DNA of 64,000 nucleotides from Comamonas sp. KCTC 72670 (GTDB lineage Bacteria; Myxococcota; Myxococcia; Myxococcales; Myxococcaceae). The position numbers and the translations under genes are program-made. Below are positions 1 to 11,658 of the stretch, piece after piece. The notes below the pieces were generated by a model. The model saw only the letters and a list, made by a program, of their open reading frames with translations, did no database searches and was not told the DNA's origin. The DNA lies in the NCBI GenBank assembly GCA_014656495.1, contig BNCN01000007.1, positions 376,037-440,036 of the forward strand, in the 5' to 3' direction. Position 1 is the first letter of the stretch. Each line of letters begins with the position of its first letter.

Positions 1-684
1 CACGAAGCCCAGGCCCGACGCCAGGGTGGCCAGCACCAGCCCCACCAGCACGGCGGGGATGGAGCGGTGGAGCTTGGGAATCAGGAGCATGCAGGCCACC
101 ACCACGGCGCCCACCGCCACGGCGCCCCAGTGCACGGACCAGGTCGCCCAGCTCGCCGGGGCCACCAGCAACCGGGCCGAGGACGTGCCCTCCGTCACCG
201 CGCCGAGCAGCCGGGGAAGTTGGCCATCCAACAGCAGCAGGCCGATGCCGGCCGTGAAGCCGCGCGTCACCTCGGCGGGCATGAACTGCGCCAGCCGGCC
301 CGCGCGCGCGAAGCCCAGCAGGACCTGGAGCGCGCCGCACAGCAGGGTCGCCACCACCACCCCCGCCACGCCATGCTTCGTGGAGATGAGCAGCACGGTG
401 GGCACCAGCGCGGCCTCCGGCCCCGTCACCTGGAGGCGGCCACCGCCCAGCAGCGCGGCGATGACACCGGCGACGGCGCCGCTGATGAGGCCCACCTCCG
501 GAGGCAGCCCGGAGGCCACCGCCAGCGCGAGGTTCAGTGGCAGCGCCACGCACGCCACCGTCAGGGCGGCGCTCGCGTCACTGGGGAGCGTCCGGGGGGA
601 CACCATTTCCTTCCACTCCGTCCACAACTGCTTAGGACGGTGCATCCATCCCTGCGGCGTCTTGAGCGTAGGTGTCTCGACCAT
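1..684 (-). CDS. SulP-family anion transporter, N-terminal part (runs off left edge)
   Basis: The first 228 codons of an inner-membrane transporter of the SulP (sulfate permease/SLC26) family, which usually moves sulfate or bicarbonate. After a short soluble N-terminus (MVETPTLKTPQGW) come closely packed hydrophobic segments. They include LTVACVALPLNLALAVASG, VTGPEAALVPTVLL and a later EVTRGFTAGIG stretch, the order typical of SulP transmembrane helices 1-6. The start is the only ATG in frame after an upstream TGA, but there is no strong ribosome site. The remaining helices and any C-terminal STAS domain lie outside the window. It diverges from the histidine kinase at 919 across a 234-bp gap, so the two could share control; no operator was recognised there. 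The substrate cannot be told from this fragment. Confidence 0.82.
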   Translation of the reverse strand, partial: MVETPTLKTPQGWMHRPKQLWTEWKEMVSPRTLPSDASAALTVACVALPLNLALAVASGLPPEVGLISGAVAGVIAALLGGGRLQVTGPEAALVPTVLLISTKHGVAGVVVATLLCGALQVLLGFARAGRLAQFMPAEVTRGFTAGIGLLLLDGQLPRLLGAVTEGTSSARLLVAPASWATWSVHWGAVAVGAVVVACMLLIPKLHRSIPAVLVGLVLATLASGLGFV

Positions 685-918
685 GCCCGTTTCATCTACA
701 TGGACCGTGCCGACGCCCTCTTCCCTCTGAAGCCTGATTCACCTGTCGGCGGATCCAGACGCCCCGTCGCCGGTCAACGGCCGACACCTGTCTGGGGAAC
801 CCGACACCCGGCATCTGAAGTGCAACATTCGCTCGAAAATGCTGCGCGCCGTTCGCAACCTCAGTAGAGGTGTTTCCCGGAACAAGCGTGCCCCCACGCG
901 CGTCCTTGCATCCGGCCC

Positions 919-2423
919 ATGCGACTCGCTCACCGCCTGCTCATCTCCCACGCGCTTCTCACCGCGGCACTGCTGGGGGCCGCCGCGTTCTCCGTGGTGG
1001 CCATCGTCCGGATGACGTCGCTCCTCACGGAGGTCCGGGAAGAACAGCTCGGCGGGGTCATCAAGGAGGAGGCCGTGCACCAGGCCGCCTGGGGCGTGGA
1101 GGTGGCCGCGCGCCAGGGACTGTTCGCTTGCGAGCACAGCCCCCAGGAAGTGCCCGCCGCCGCCGCCACGCTCAAGCAGCGCGTGAGCCACCTGGACGCC
1201 CTCCTCCGCCGTCACGGCGAGGCCACCCAGCCGCTGCTGCTGCGCGCGGCGGAGGGTTTCAAGACGTACGCCCACCACATCCTCGCGGGGGACACCTGCG
1301 ACCGGCTCCAGAACGCGGCGCTGCGCAACGAGCGCCTCTACCTGGCCGAGCAGCTCACCGACGCGTGGATCAACACCACGCTCGCGCTCCACTCCGCCAT
1401 CCGGCAACGCGAGAAGCGGGCGCATGACATCGGCTCCTCCGCCATCGCCGTGGGGCTCACGCTCGGCGCCCTGGCCGTCGTCGCCGCGTGGGCCGTGGCG
1501 CGGTGGGTGGCGCAAGGGGTGACGCGCCCGCTCGGGCAGCTGTCCGCGCTGGCGCACCGGGTGGGTGACGGCAACTTCGGTCCCCTGCCCGCCGTCACCG
1601 GCCCCAGCGAGATTCGCGCCCTGTGGGCGGACCTGGACCGGATGCGGGGGCGGCTGTCCGAGCTCGACCAGCTCAAGGACGCCTTCGTGGCGTCCGCGTC
1701 GCATGACCTGCGCACGCCGCTGGCCCGGCTGCGGACGGCCATCGGGCTCTTGGCGGACGGCACCACGGGGCCGCTGACGGCGCAGCAGCAGCGCGTGGTG
1801 GAATTGGCGCGCGTGGCGTGTGAGCGGGAAATCCGGCTGGTCACCGCGCTGTTGGACCTGACGCGGGTGCAGGCGGGCAAGGCGGTGCGGCGCGATGAAG
1901 GCTGCCGGTTGGATGACCTCATCGAGCGGGCGGTCGAGGAGGTCAACGAGCTGGCGGAGGAGCGCGGCACGGAGCTGGTGGTCCTCGCCGAGGGCACGAC
2001 GCCGCCCGCGTCGCTGGACGCGGCCCTGGTGGAGCGCTCGCTGGTCAGCCTGATGACCAACGCCGTGCGCGTCTCCTCTCCGGGCCAGCGCGTCTACGTC
2101 ACCCGCACGCTGTCTGCGCAGGGCCCGAACGGCGAGCCGGGGACGTGGGCCCGGGTGGAGGTGCGCGACGAAGGCCCCGGCGTGCCCGAGGACGCCCGCC
2201 CGCGCGTCTTCGAGCCCTTCTTCACGCGCGCGGTGGGCGCCGCCGACGCGGATGGACTGGGGCTGGGGCTGCCCCTGGCGCAGCGGATGATGCGCGCGCT
2301 CGGCGGCGACGTGCTGCTGCTGGCGAACGCGAACCCCGGCGCGCGCTTCGCGCTGGTGTTCCCCATGGGGCTGGGTGTGCCGGCCTCCACGACGACGGAA
2401 ACGACGACCAAGAGGAATGACGC

Positions 2424-2427
<4 letters not shown>
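919..2427 (+). CDS. Membrane sensor histidine kinase (HAMP-HisKA-HATPase)
   Basis: A 502-residue two-component sensor. Transmembrane segments lie at about 8-32 and 174-197, enclosing a helical periplasmic domain of about 140 residues. A HAMP linker follows (about 198-250). The HisKA phospho-acceptor motif SHDLRTPLAR places the histidine at 262, and the HATPase domain shows an N-box (MTNAV), G1 (RDEGPGVP) and G2 (DGLGLGLPLA) motifs. The stop codon overlaps the start of the next gene by 4 bp (ATGA), so the kinase and the sigma-54 activator at 2424 are almost certainly a cognate pair. The signal is unknown. The start ATG has no clear Shine-Dalgarno sequence, but the transmembrane helix begins only a few residues in, which fits it. 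Confidence 0.93.
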
Positions 2428-3845
<1,418 letters not shown>

Positions 3846-4011
3846 GCCCCCGCGCCCCCGGGCCTGTCCGAAAGGGCGCGCCCGGACACGTCGGGGCGTC
3901 AACGGCGCATTCGTCACGCCCGTGACAGCCGGCTCGTGCTTCCCGCCCATGGCGGTGTGCTTTTCAACTGCCCAACCTTCCGCTGTAGGTCACACGGAGG
4001 GGGAGACAGTC

Positions 4012-4614
4012 ATGCGAATCACACGAGCGATGCTGGGTGTGGCGATGGTGGGGACGGCCGTGATGTTCGGCGGCTGCGGTGAAAGCAGCGCCCATGAAGC
4101 CCTGGCGGGACCGCAGGAGGCGGCGGCCGGACAGGCGGTGATGCTCACGGACGCCCAGATCATGGGCGTGCTCCTGGTGGCCAACGCGGGCGAGGTGATG
4201 CTGGGCCAGGTGGGCCAGGCGAAGGCCACCGACCCCACCGCGCGCGACTTCAATGCACGGATGGTCACCATGCACACGGAGGTCATCCAGCGCCTGGAGC
4301 AGCTGGGACAGGCCCAGGGCCTCGCCCCCGCGGAGAGCCCCGTGTCGCAGCACCTGCAGCTGACCACGCAGCGGACCGTCGAGCTGCTCGACGCCGTCCA
4401 GGGCCCCCACTTCGACATCTCCGTGATGGATGCGCAGGTCGCCGCCCACGCCGGCACGGCCCTGCTCGGAGATGGCCTGCTCGCGCAGCAGGTTCAGAAC
4501 CCCGAGCTCAAGAAGGAGCTGATGGCGATTCGCCAGACGGTGCAGATGCACCTGCAGGAGGCCTCCAACATCCAGGTCACGCTCTACAACGCGTACAAGC
4601 CGCCACACCCGTAG
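4012..4614 (+). CDS. DUF4142-like lipoprotein
   Basis: A 200-residue exported lipoprotein. The signal peptide MRITRAMLGVAMVGTAVMF ends in a lipobox (FGGC), and a GGAGGGGGAG ribosome site lies 8-9 bases before the ATG. The mature part is all-helical (DAQIMGVLLVANAGEVMLG, RDFNARMVTMHTEVIQRLE) and matches the ferritin-like pattern of DUF4142 proteins: pairs of helices with a conserved MVxxH segment. The function of the family is unknown; members are often envelope or stress associated. The gene stands alone after the sigma-54 activator with a 166-bp gap, and ends convergently with the Pat-like gene. Confidence 0.75.
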   Translation: MRITRAMLGVAMVGTAVMFGGCGESSAHEALAGPQEAAAGQAVMLTDAQIMGVLLVANAGEVMLGQVGQAKATDPTARDFNARMVTMHTEVIQRLEQLGQAQGLAPAESPVSQHLQLTTQRTVELLDAVQGPHFDISVMDAQVAAHAGTALLGDGLLAQQVQNPELKKELMAIRQTVQMHLQEASNIQVTLYNAYKPPHP

Positions 4615-4687
4615 CCCGCCGCGGCGCCCCTCCACCCTGAGCGCTGGGGCTCCGGGTGCGAGGGGACGGTGCTCCGGGGCGCTCGCC

Positions 4688-7426
4688 TCACAGCACCTTC
4701 ACGGCCTTGACCATGTCCGGGGACAGCTCCTCGTGCTGGAGGATGGAGAAGCCCAGCTTCCGGCTGATGCTCTGCATGGCCCGGTTGCCCGCGAGGATGT
4801 CCGCGACGATGCGCTCCATCCCCCACGCCCGGCCGATGTCCACCAGCCGCTTCAGCATCTCCGCCCCCAGCCCCTGCCGCTGCACCAGGTCGCTGATGAG
4901 GATGGCGAACTCCGCGTCCCGCGTCCCCCGCAGCCGCGTCAGCCGGCCCACGCCGAGCAGCTCACCGTCCCCGCGCTCCGCCACCAGCGCCAGCTCCCGC
5001 GCGTAGTCGTTGAAGCAGATGCGCGACAGCCGCTCGTGCGCCACGCGCGTGCTCAGCCGCAGCAGCCCCGCGTAGCGCAGGAACACCGTCTGCTCCGACA
5101 GGGTCCGGTGGAACTCCGCCATGCGCGGCTCGTCCTCCGGGCGGATGGGCCGCAGCAGGACTTCCTCGCCGTCCCGCAGGCGGAAGGGCGCCACGTACTG
5201 GGTCGGGTACGGCGTGATGGCCGGCCTCGGCAGCTCCGCCTCCGTCATCGAGGCCGGGTGCAGCACCACGCGCGCGTCCAGCGCCAGCAGCCGCTCGGGC
5301 GAGGCCAGGAGCGGGTTGATGTCCACCTCCTTCACGAAGCGCTGCTCCACCACCAGCTGGCTGAAGCGCACCATCAACAGCTCCAGCGCCTTCAGGTCCA
5401 CGGGCGGGCGGCCCCGCACGCCCTTCAGCGCCTCGTAGATGCGCGTCTGCTCCATCATCCGCCGCGCCAGCGTCGTGTTCAGCGGCGGCAGCCCCAGCGC
5501 CCTGTCCCGGAACACCTCCACCAGCGTCCCGCCCGCGCCGAAGAGCAGCACCGGCCCGAACTGCGCATCCACGCTGCTGCCCACGATGAGCTCGTACCCG
5601 TCCAGCCGCACCATGGGCTGCACGGTGACGCCGTCGAACGCGCTCCCCTGCCCCAGCGCCTCCAGCCGCGCGCGGATGTCCCGGAAGGCGCCGCGCACCG
5701 CCTCCGCGTCCGGGAGGTTCAGCCGCACCCCGCCGACGTCCGACTTGTGCGTCACCGTGAGCGAGTGCAGCTTCACCACCACGGGGTAGCCCAGGGCCGC
5801 GGCCTCGGCCGCCGCGGCGTCCTCCGTCACCGCCAGCCGCGTCTCCACGGTGGGGATGCCGTAGGCGGCGAGCAGCTTCTTGGACTCGAACTCCGTCAGC
5901 AGCGTGCGCCCGGCCGCGCGCGCGGCGTCCACCCACTGGCGCGCCTCCTCCCGGGCGGCGTCCACCCCGCGCGCCAACGAGGGCGTCTCGTACAGGCCCG
6001 CCAGGTTGTACGAATAGCGCCACATGTAATTGAAGATGCGCGCCGCCGTGTCCGGATAGCCGAAGGTGGGGATGCCCGCGTCGTTGAGGATGCGCTCCCC
6101 GGCGGCCACCTCCGAGCCGCCCATCCAGCTCGCCAGCACCGGCTTGCCGTGCAGCTTCGCGAAGGCCTTCAGCCGGTCCGCCGTCTGGGTCGGCTCCGTC
6201 ATGTCCTGCGGGGTGAGGATGACGAGCAGCCCGTCGCTGGCCGCGTCCCGGCGGGTGACCTCCAGCGCCTTCGCGTAGCGCTCCGGGTCCGCGTCTCCGA
6301 GGATGTCCACCGGGTTGCCGTGACTCCACTGCGGCGGCAGGAACGCGTCGAGCGCCTGGCGCGTCTCCTCCCCCAGCACCGCCAGCTCCCCGCCCCCCGT
6401 CACCAGGGCATCCGTGGCGAGCACCCCGGGGCCGCCCGCGTTGGTGAGCACCGTGAGGCGCCGCCCCGAGGGCCGCGGCTGCCGGGCCAGCGTCTCCGCC
6501 ATGTAGAAGAGGTCCGCGATGGAGTCCACGCGCAGCACGCCGGTGCGGCGGAACGCGGCGCTGAGCACCTCGTCGCTGCCCGTCAGCGAGCCCGTATGGG
6601 ACGCCGCCGCCCGCGCCGCCTGCGCCGTGCGCCCCGCCTTGATGACGATGATGGGCTTGGTGAGCGCCACCTCCCGCGCGGCGGAGAGGAAGGCCCGCGC
6701 GTCACCAATGGACTCCATGTACAGCAGGATGGAGCGCGTCATCGGGTCATCGGCCAGGAAGTCGATGAGGTCGCCCCACCCCACGTCCAGCATCGAGCCC
6801 ACCGACACGAAGGCGCTGAAGCCCACCGCCTCTTGCAGGCTCCAGTCCAGGATGGACGTCAGCAGCGCGCCGCTCTGGCTGATGAAGGCCACGTTGCCCG
6901 GCCGGGCCATGGCGCCCGCGAAGGTGGCGTTGAAGCCGCTGGTCGGCCGCATCACCCCCAGGCAGTTGGGCCCGATGATGCGCAGCTTCGCGTCCTGGGC
7001 GATGCGGAGAATCTCCCGCTCCAGCCGCTCGCCCTCCTCGCCAATCTCCTTGAAACCCGCCGAGAGGATGATGGCGCCCCGGATGCCCAGCGCCGCGCAC
7101 TCCTGGATGACGCCGGGCACCGCCTGCGCCGGCGTGACGACCACCGCCAGGTCCACCCGCTCCGGCAGGGCGGCCAGCGACGGCCACGCCTTGATGCCCA
7201 GCACGTTGGGCCGCTTCGGGTTGATGGGGTAGACGGTGCCGCCAAACGGGTTGCTGATGAGGTTCCACAGGACGGTGCGGCCCACGCTGCCCGGGCGCTC
7301 CGTGGCGCCGACGACGGCCACGCTGCGCGGCGCGAAGAGCACGTCCAGCGGCAGCCGCGAGGGCTGCTGGTGCAGCACGTTGTAGGACGGGTCCGTCTTC
7401 GGAGTGCCAGGCGCGCGCGGGTCCAT
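4688..7426 (-). CDS. Bifunctional acyl-CoA synthetase (NDP-forming)-like / GNAT acetyltransferase (Pat/YfiQ type)
   Basis: A 912-residue cytoplasmic protein with the architecture of bacterial protein lysine acetyltransferases of the Pat family. A CoA-binding and ligase-like part spans about 24-480 ([15 protein letters not shown] near 35-49, IIGPNCLG at 150-157, SHTGSLTG at 276-283). An ATP-grasp-like part follows, about 490-715 ([38 protein letters not shown]). A C-terminal GNAT domain lies at about 745-910 ([36 protein letters not shown]). In Pat enzymes the N-terminal part has lost synthetase activity and senses acetyl-CoA or cAMP, while the GNAT domain acetylates lysines of targets such as acetyl-CoA synthetase. 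Whether the ligase part is still active here cannot be decided by eye. Monocistronic. Confidence 0.88.
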   Translation of the reverse strand: MDPRAPGTPKTDPSYNVLHQQPSRLPLDVLFAPRSVAVVGATERPGSVGRTVLWNLISNPFGGTVYPINPKRPNVLGIKAWPSLAALPERVDLAVVVTPAQAVPGVIQECAALGIRGAIILSAGFKEIGEEGERLEREILRIAQDAKLRIIGPNCLGVMRPTSGFNATFAGAMARPGNVAFISQSGALLTSILDWSLQEAVGFSAFVSVGSMLDVGWGDLIDFLADDPMTRSILLYMESIGDARAFLSAAREVALTKPIIVIKAGRTAQAARAAASHTGSLTGSDEVLSAAFRRTGVLRVDSIADLFYMAETLARQPRPSGRRLTVLTNAGGPGVLATDALVTGGGELAVLGEETRQALDAFLPPQWSHGNPVDILGDADPERYAKALEVTRRDAASDGLLVILTPQDMTEPTQTADRLKAFAKLHGKPVLASWMGGSEVAAGERILNDAGIPTFGYPDTAARIFNYMWRYSYNLAGLYETPSLARGVDAAREEARQWVDAARAAGRTLLTEFESKKLLAAYGIPTVETRLAVTEDAAAAEAAALGYPVVVKLHSLTVTHKSDVGGVRLNLPDAEAVRGAFRDIRARLEALGQGSAFDGVTVQPMVRLDGYELIVGSSVDAQFGPVLLFGAGGTLVEVFRDRALGLPPLNTTLARRMMEQTRIYEALKGVRGRPPVDLKALELLMVRFSQLVVEQRFVKEVDINPLLASPERLLALDARVVLHPASMTEAELPRPAITPYPTQYVAPFRLRDGEEVLLRPIRPEDEPRMAEFHRTLSEQTVFLRYAGLLRLSTRVAHERLSRICFNDYARELALVAERGDGELLGVGRLTRLRGTRDAEFAILISDLVQRQGLGAEMLKRLVDIGRAWGMERIVADILAGNRAMQSISRKLGFSILQHEELSPDMVKAVKVL

Positions 7427-7688
7427 GCCCCCGTCATCGCGGCCTCACCGCCCCGGGCGCAATGGCCTTCGCGGGCCCCCTCCGCAGCCGGGCCTGAATG
7501 CGATAGAACGGAATTCGCAGCACTCCCGGCTGCCCAGAGGGGGACAGTTCCGGTGAACGTCGCACATGTCACACCCACAACCCGTACGTGACGCAGGCCG
7601 TTCTGACACTTGCAGACAGTCTCACTGAACGAACTTTCACCAGTAGGCGAGCATCCCACGGCCCGCTCGGTGTATACGGGGCGCCTCT

Positions 7689-8306
7689 ATGACTTCTTCC
7701 GAGAAGCTTGTTTTCACCCAGACCGTCGAGGCGCTCTTCGTCCGCGCCCTCGAGAACCGGCTCACCCCGGCGTGCCGTGAGCACCTGCGCCGGGCGGGGC
7801 TGGACCTCGACCAGAAGCTGGAGCGGTCCTACACCCTGGAGCAGTGGAAGGAGTTCCTCCGCATCGCCGCGGGCCACGTCTACGGCGGCGTCCCCGCCGA
7901 GGCGGCCTACTACTCGCTGGGCGAGCGGTTCATGGACGCGTACTTCGGCACCTTCTTCGGCCGGGCCCTGCTGGGCGTCGTCCGGCTCGCCGGCCCCCGG
8001 CGGATGCTGCTGCGCGCGGGGATGGGCTTTCGCGCCGGCAACAACTTCAGTGTGGTCGAAATCGTCGAGCGCGGGCCGACGTCACTGGAGCTTCGGATGA
8101 ACGACGTGCTGGCCGACCTGCCGACCTTCTCCGCGGGCCTGCTGGCGCGCGCGGTGGAGCTGTGCGGCGGCTGGCGGGTGGTCTCCATCCCCGAGGAGTT
8201 CGACGGCACCGCGGCCACGTTCCACATCCGCTGGGCGGAGGCTCCCGCCGAGGCGGCCCTCACCGCGGCGGATGGCGACTCCGGCGCGTCCCGGCCCCGC
8301 GCGTAA
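7689..8306 (+). CDS. DUF2378 (TIGR02265) family protein
   Basis: A 205-residue soluble protein of the DUF2378/TIGR02265 family, a paralogous family described from myxobacteria with no known function. The characteristic features are an early FVRALENRLTP segment, a tyrosine-rich AAYYSLGERFMDAYFGTFFGRAL helix and a C-terminal FHIRW strand. No signal peptide or membrane segment is seen. A TATACG hexamer 11 bases before the start ATG could be a -10 box, but I found no matching -35. A strong hairpin follows the stop codon. Confidence 0.8.
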   Translation: MTSSEKLVFTQTVEALFVRALENRLTPACREHLRRAGLDLDQKLERSYTLEQWKEFLRIAAGHVYGGVPAEAAYYSLGERFMDAYFGTFFGRALLGVVRLAGPRRMLLRAGMGFRAGNNFSVVEIVERGPTSLELRMNDVLADLPTFSAGLLARAVELCGGWRVVSIPEEFDGTAATFHIRWAEAPAEAALTAADGDSGASRPRA

Positions 8307-8315
8307 TCCGGGCCG

Positions 8316-8342
8316 CGCGCCGTGGCGCTTCGCCACGGCGCG
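8316..8342 (+). terminator. Perfect 12-bp hairpin after the DUF2378 gene
   Basis: A perfect inverted repeat with 12-bp arms (CGCGCCGTGGCG) and a CTT loop begins 10 bp after the TAA stop. There is no T-tract after it, so it is a terminator-like or mRNA 3'-protecting hairpin rather than a canonical intrinsic terminator. Confidence 0.5.
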
Positions 8343-8449
8343 AACCGCGGTACGCCACGCTCGCTGAGCAGGCAGGCGTGCCGCGGGGGCCACGCGGCGG
8401 ACGGTGCTTCAGAGGGAAACGCGAGGCATCCTGGCCTCGCGCGAGCCCC

Positions 8450-8464
8450 TGGCATCGCGGGTGC
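8450..8464 (+). promoter_or_regulatory. Candidate sigma-54 (-24/-12) promoter
   Basis: TGGCATCGCGGGTGC has GG and GC dinucleotides at the spacing of the sigma-54 consensus (TGGCACG-N4-TTGC), with three mismatches at less constrained positions. It lies about 33 bp before the ATG of the DUF3014 gene. Two sigma-54 activators are encoded nearby, but a single match of this quality can arise by chance in GC-rich DNA. Confidence 0.25.
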
Positions 8465-8496
8465 AATCCCCTGCGGCATCCCTCGGAGGATGACGC

Positions 8497-9291
8497 ATGA
8501 ACAACCCTGAAGTGGTGACGAAGTCTCCCCGCCGGCTGCACCTGGGCGTGGCGGTCGCGGCGGTGGTGGTGGTGTTCGCGGGCGTGGGCACGTGGCTGGT
8601 GCTCCGGCAGTCGTCGACGGCGCTGCCCAACCCGTCGCAGGTGGTGATTCCCAAGCCGTCCCACCCAGGCGTGGCGCCGCGCGCGGAGAGCCCGCTGCCC
8701 TCCTCCGCGGAGATGGACGCGCTGATGCGCGCACGGCTCGCGCGCGCCTCGGCCCTGCCGGAGTTCGCCGCGTGGCTGCGGGAGAACGACTTGCTGCGCC
8801 GCTTCGTCACCGTCGTGGGGAACGTGGCCGCCGGAGACAGCCCGCGCGAGGCCGTGAGCTTCCTCGCCCCGGGCGGCACCTTCGAGGCGCGCCGCAAGGC
8901 CGGCAAGCACGTCATCGAGAAGCAGGGCTACGCGCGCTACGACGTCATCGGCAAGGTGGTGGGCTCGCTCGACATGGGCGTGCTGGTGACCACCTACCGC
9001 GAGGTGCGGCACCTGGCCGAGCGCCTCCACAAGGAGAACGCGCGCCCGGGCAGCACCTTCGACGCGACGCTCCACCTCGCCTTCGAGCAGGTGCTCTCCG
9101 TGCCCGTCATCGACGGTGACATCGAAGTGCTCCCCCGCGGCGCCCTGTACGTCTACGCCGACCCGAAGCTCGAGTCGCTGACGGCCGCGCAGAAGCACCT
9201 GCTGCGCATGGGCCCGCAGAACCTCCGCCGCATCCAGGGCAAGGTGCGCGAGGCCTCCCAGCAGCTCACCCAGCAGGCGTCCCGCCGCTGA
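8497..9291 (+). CDS. DUF3014 domain protein, single membrane anchor
   Basis: A 264-residue protein with one N-terminal transmembrane helix (about 14-36, LGVAVAAVVVVFAGVGTWLV), a short proline/serine linker, and a periplasmic-side domain of about 200 residues. The domain resembles DUF3014: LRENDLLRRFVTVVGNVAAG, then YARYDVIGKVVGSLD, and a C-terminal LESLTAAQKHLLRMGPQN. The function of the family is unknown. CGGAGGATGACG precedes the ATG and supplies a good ribosome site. A perfect 9-bp hairpin follows the gene, which suggests it is transcribed alone. Confidence 0.8.
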   Translation: MNNPEVVTKSPRRLHLGVAVAAVVVVFAGVGTWLVLRQSSTALPNPSQVVIPKPSHPGVAPRAESPLPSSAEMDALMRARLARASALPEFAAWLRENDLLRRFVTVVGNVAAGDSPREAVSFLAPGGTFEARRKAGKHVIEKQGYARYDVIGKVVGSLDMGVLVTTYREVRHLAERLHKENARPGSTFDATLHLAFEQVLSVPVIDGDIEVLPRGALYVYADPKLESLTAAQKHLLRMGPQNLRRIQGKVREASQQLTQQASRR

Positions 9292-9320
9292 GCGGCCGCC
9301 TCCCCGAGGGAGCTGCCCGT

Positions 9321-9345
9321 GCCGGAGCGCGTCACCCGCTCCGGC
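9321..9345 (+). terminator. Hairpin after the DUF3014 gene
   Basis: Perfect 9-bp arms (GCCGGAGCG / CGCTCCGGC) with a 7-base loop lie 29 bp after the stop codon. No T-run follows. It probably ends the DUF3014 transcript before the kinase gene. Confidence 0.45.
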
Positions 9346-9519
9346 CCTGGCAGGATGCAACGACAGCCATGCAGATTGCGGCGGTGTTTCCAGGTGTTCC
9401 ATCGCCGCGCAGAGGAGCGGCCCGCGGGGCACGCGCGTTGCTATCTGCGTGACTTTCCTCCGGGTCGAAGCGCTGCCAGGCGGCGTGGAGGTCCGGGAGG
9501 CACTCGGGCCCAGGCCCGG

Positions 9520-11658
9520 GTGAAGCGTCCGCCCCCCGAGCTCATGCGCCTGTCCGTCCTGCCAGTCCTGCTGTTGTGCCTGGTGCTCTCCGGCATCATC
9601 GCGGGGGTCCTGCACTTCATGCAGCGGGACCGGCAGGCGCTGGTGGACCAGATGGCCCGCGAGCGGCAGGCCCAGCTCCAGGAAGCAGTGCGCGGCGTCT
9701 CGGCCGCCCTGGAGAGCGCCGAGGAGGACCTCCGCTTCGCCGGGGAGCTGCTCGCCCAGCCGGGCACCGCCGAGGAGCACCGCCGCGAGATGCGCGCCCT
9801 GCTGGAGGCGGTGGGGCAATACAAGGCCATCCTCGTCTTCGGGACGGACCGCCAGGAGCGGCTGCGGCTGGTGGACCGGCGCAGCGCGGAGGCGATGGCG
9901 CATCAGTTCACCGCGGAGGACCTCGCCCACACGGTGGAGCAGGCGCGGCGCCATCCGCCGGGGCACATCGTCTCCTCCCCGCCCCTGCCCCGCGCCCGCA
10001 CGGGCTGGCTGCGCGCCTTCGCCACCGCGCTTCCCGAGGACGCGCCGGACGGCGGCGGCGTGGTGGTGGTGCTGGTGGACGCCGAGCCGCTCTTCGCCCC
10101 GCTGAAGCTGCTCGCCTCGGACACCGAGACACGGCTGCTGGTGCTGGGGGTCAACGGCACGCCCGGGTCGCTGACACACCCCAACCTGTCCGACGCCTTC
10201 GGGCGCCTCGCCACCGGCGGCCACCAGACGCCCGGGCTGGCGTCGCTCGTCGAGCGGATGCGCGCGGGTGAATCCGGAACGCTCGTCATCGAGCGCCAGG
10301 AGGCCACCCGGCTGGGGCTGGGTGACTCCGAGGCGGTGGCCACCTTCAGCCCCGTCCGCTTCAAGAATGGCACGGCGTGGCCGGTGGCGACGCTGGCCAG
10401 CACCCGGGTGCTGCGCACCCACGAGCGCAGCCTGATTCTGCGCCTGTCGCTGGCCGCGGTGCTCGTCTCCGGGTTCATCATCGCCTTTGGTGTGTATGTG
10501 GTGCTCGCGCACAGCCGCGCCGAGGCCCTGCGGGAGAGTCAGCGCCACGCCCAGCGGCTGGCCCACCTGCACGACAAGACGCAGAAGATTCTCGACCACA
10601 TCCCCACGGGGGTGCTGGCGCTCTCCGCGTCCCGGCACATCTCCTCCGCCAACCGCGCGCTCGCCGCCCGCATGCCCGAGGGCGCCGTGGGCCAGACGCT
10701 GGCCTCGGCCTTTCCCCACGCCCAGCCCCCCGTCATCCAGCGCCTGGAGGACCTGGTCCATGCCGCCACGCTGGATGGCCGGGTGCGCAGCCTCCATGGC
10801 GAGCCGCTGTGCCTCTTCGAGGAGCCGGGCCAGTACAACGTCCACGCGGTGCCGCTGGAGCCGAGCACCTCGGACGTCCACACGCTGCTCGTGCTCGAAG
10901 ACCTGAGCAGCCTGCGCGCGCTGGAGGGCCAGTTGCTGCGCGCCGAGAAGCTCGCCACGGTGGGCGTGCTGGCGGCCGGCATCGCGCATGAGATTGGCAC
11001 GCCGCTGGGCATCGTCCGGGGCCGCGCGGAGTACGTCATGGAGAAGCTGGGCCCGGGCCATGCGCAGGGGCCCGGGCTGGGCACCATCGTCGAGCAGATC
11101 GACAGGGTGAGCCGGACGCTGCGCCAGCTGCTCGACTTCTCGCGGCTCCAACCCGCGGACGCGCAGGCCGTGGCGCTGGAGCCGCTGGTGCACAGCGTGC
11201 GCGAGCTCCTGTGGATGGAGGTGGAGCGCCGCCGGCTGAAGCTGGAGGTGGACGTGGCCTCCGCCATGCCCGCCGTGGCGGCGGACCCCGACCAGTTCCA
11301 GCAGGTGCTCATCAACCTGGTCATCAACGCCTGCGACGCCTGCGAGCCCGGGGGCCGCGTGCGGCTGAGCGCGAGCCTGGACACGGAGAACGCGCCGGGC
11401 GCCTGGGACATGGTGCGCGTGGAGGTGGAGGACAACGGCTGCGGCATCTCCCCCCACCACGTCCACCAGGTCTTCGACCCCTTTTTCACCACCAAGAAGC
11501 GAGGCCAGGGCACCGGCCTGGGCCTGACGATGGTGGCGCACATCGTGCGCAACCACGGAGGCCGCATCGAACTGGACAGCGCGCCCGAGCGAGGCACCCG
11601 CGTCACCGTGCGCTGGCCCGTGGCCGCACCCGCCGGAGAGGAGCGACATGCCGTCTAG
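9520..11658 (+). CDS. Membrane sensor histidine kinase with large periplasmic domain and PAS-like segment
   Basis: A 712-residue NtrB-like sensor (704 if translation begins at the ATG at 9544). Transmembrane helix 1 lies at about 11-33 and helix 2 at about 307-330. They enclose a periplasmic sensor of about 270 residues whose pattern suggests a Cache-like fold. A cytoplasmic PAS-like segment follows (ILDHIPTGVLALSASRHI). The phospho-acceptor is H490 in AGIAHEIGTPLG, and the ATPase shows N-box INLVINACDAC, G1 VEDNGCGIS and G2 GTGLGLTMV. The gene overlaps the next one by 11 bp, so the pair is co-translated. The GTG at 9520 versus ATG at 9544 is unresolved because neither has a well-placed ribosome site. 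Confidence 0.9.
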   Translation: MKRPPPELMRLSVLPVLLLCLVLSGIIAGVLHFMQRDRQALVDQMARERQAQLQEAVRGVSAALESAEEDLRFAGELLAQPGTAEEHRREMRALLEAVGQYKAILVFGTDRQERLRLVDRRSAEAMAHQFTAEDLAHTVEQARRHPPGHIVSSPPLPRARTGWLRAFATALPEDAPDGGGVVVVLVDAEPLFAPLKLLASDTETRLLVLGVNGTPGSLTHPNLSDAFGRLATGGHQTPGLASLVERMRAGESGTLVIERQEATRLGLGDSEAVATFSPVRFKNGTAWPVATLASTRVLRTHERSLILRLSLAAVLVSGFIIAFGVYVVLAHSRAEALRESQRHAQRLAHLHDKTQKILDHIPTGVLALSASRHISSANRALAARMPEGAVGQTLASAFPHAQPPVIQRLEDLVHAATLDGRVRSLHGEPLCLFEEPGQYNVHAVPLEPSTSDVHTLLVLEDLSSLRALEGQLLRAEKLATVGVLAAGIAHEIGTPLGIVRGRAEYVMEKLGPGHAQGPGLGTIVEQIDRVSRTLRQLLDFSRLQPADAQAVALEPLVHSVRELLWMEVERRRLKLEVDVASAMPAVAADPDQFQQVLINLVINACDACEPGGRVRLSASLDTENAPGAWDMVRVEVEDNGCGISPHHVHQVFDPFFTTKKRGQGTGLGLTMVAHIVRNHGGRIELDSAPERGTRVTVRWPVAAPAGEERHAV

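Noticed and set aside
4733-7591. 952-codon plus-strand frame opposite the Pat-like gene
   Set aside because: No recognisable motif, composition of a shadow frame; the minus-strand protein has conserved ligase and GNAT motifs.
8260-11649. Very long open frame on the minus strand opposite the DUF3014 and kinase genes
   Set aside because: Low-complexity Arg/Gly/His-rich translation typical of the complementary frame of GC-rich genes; the plus strand carries clear kinase motifs.
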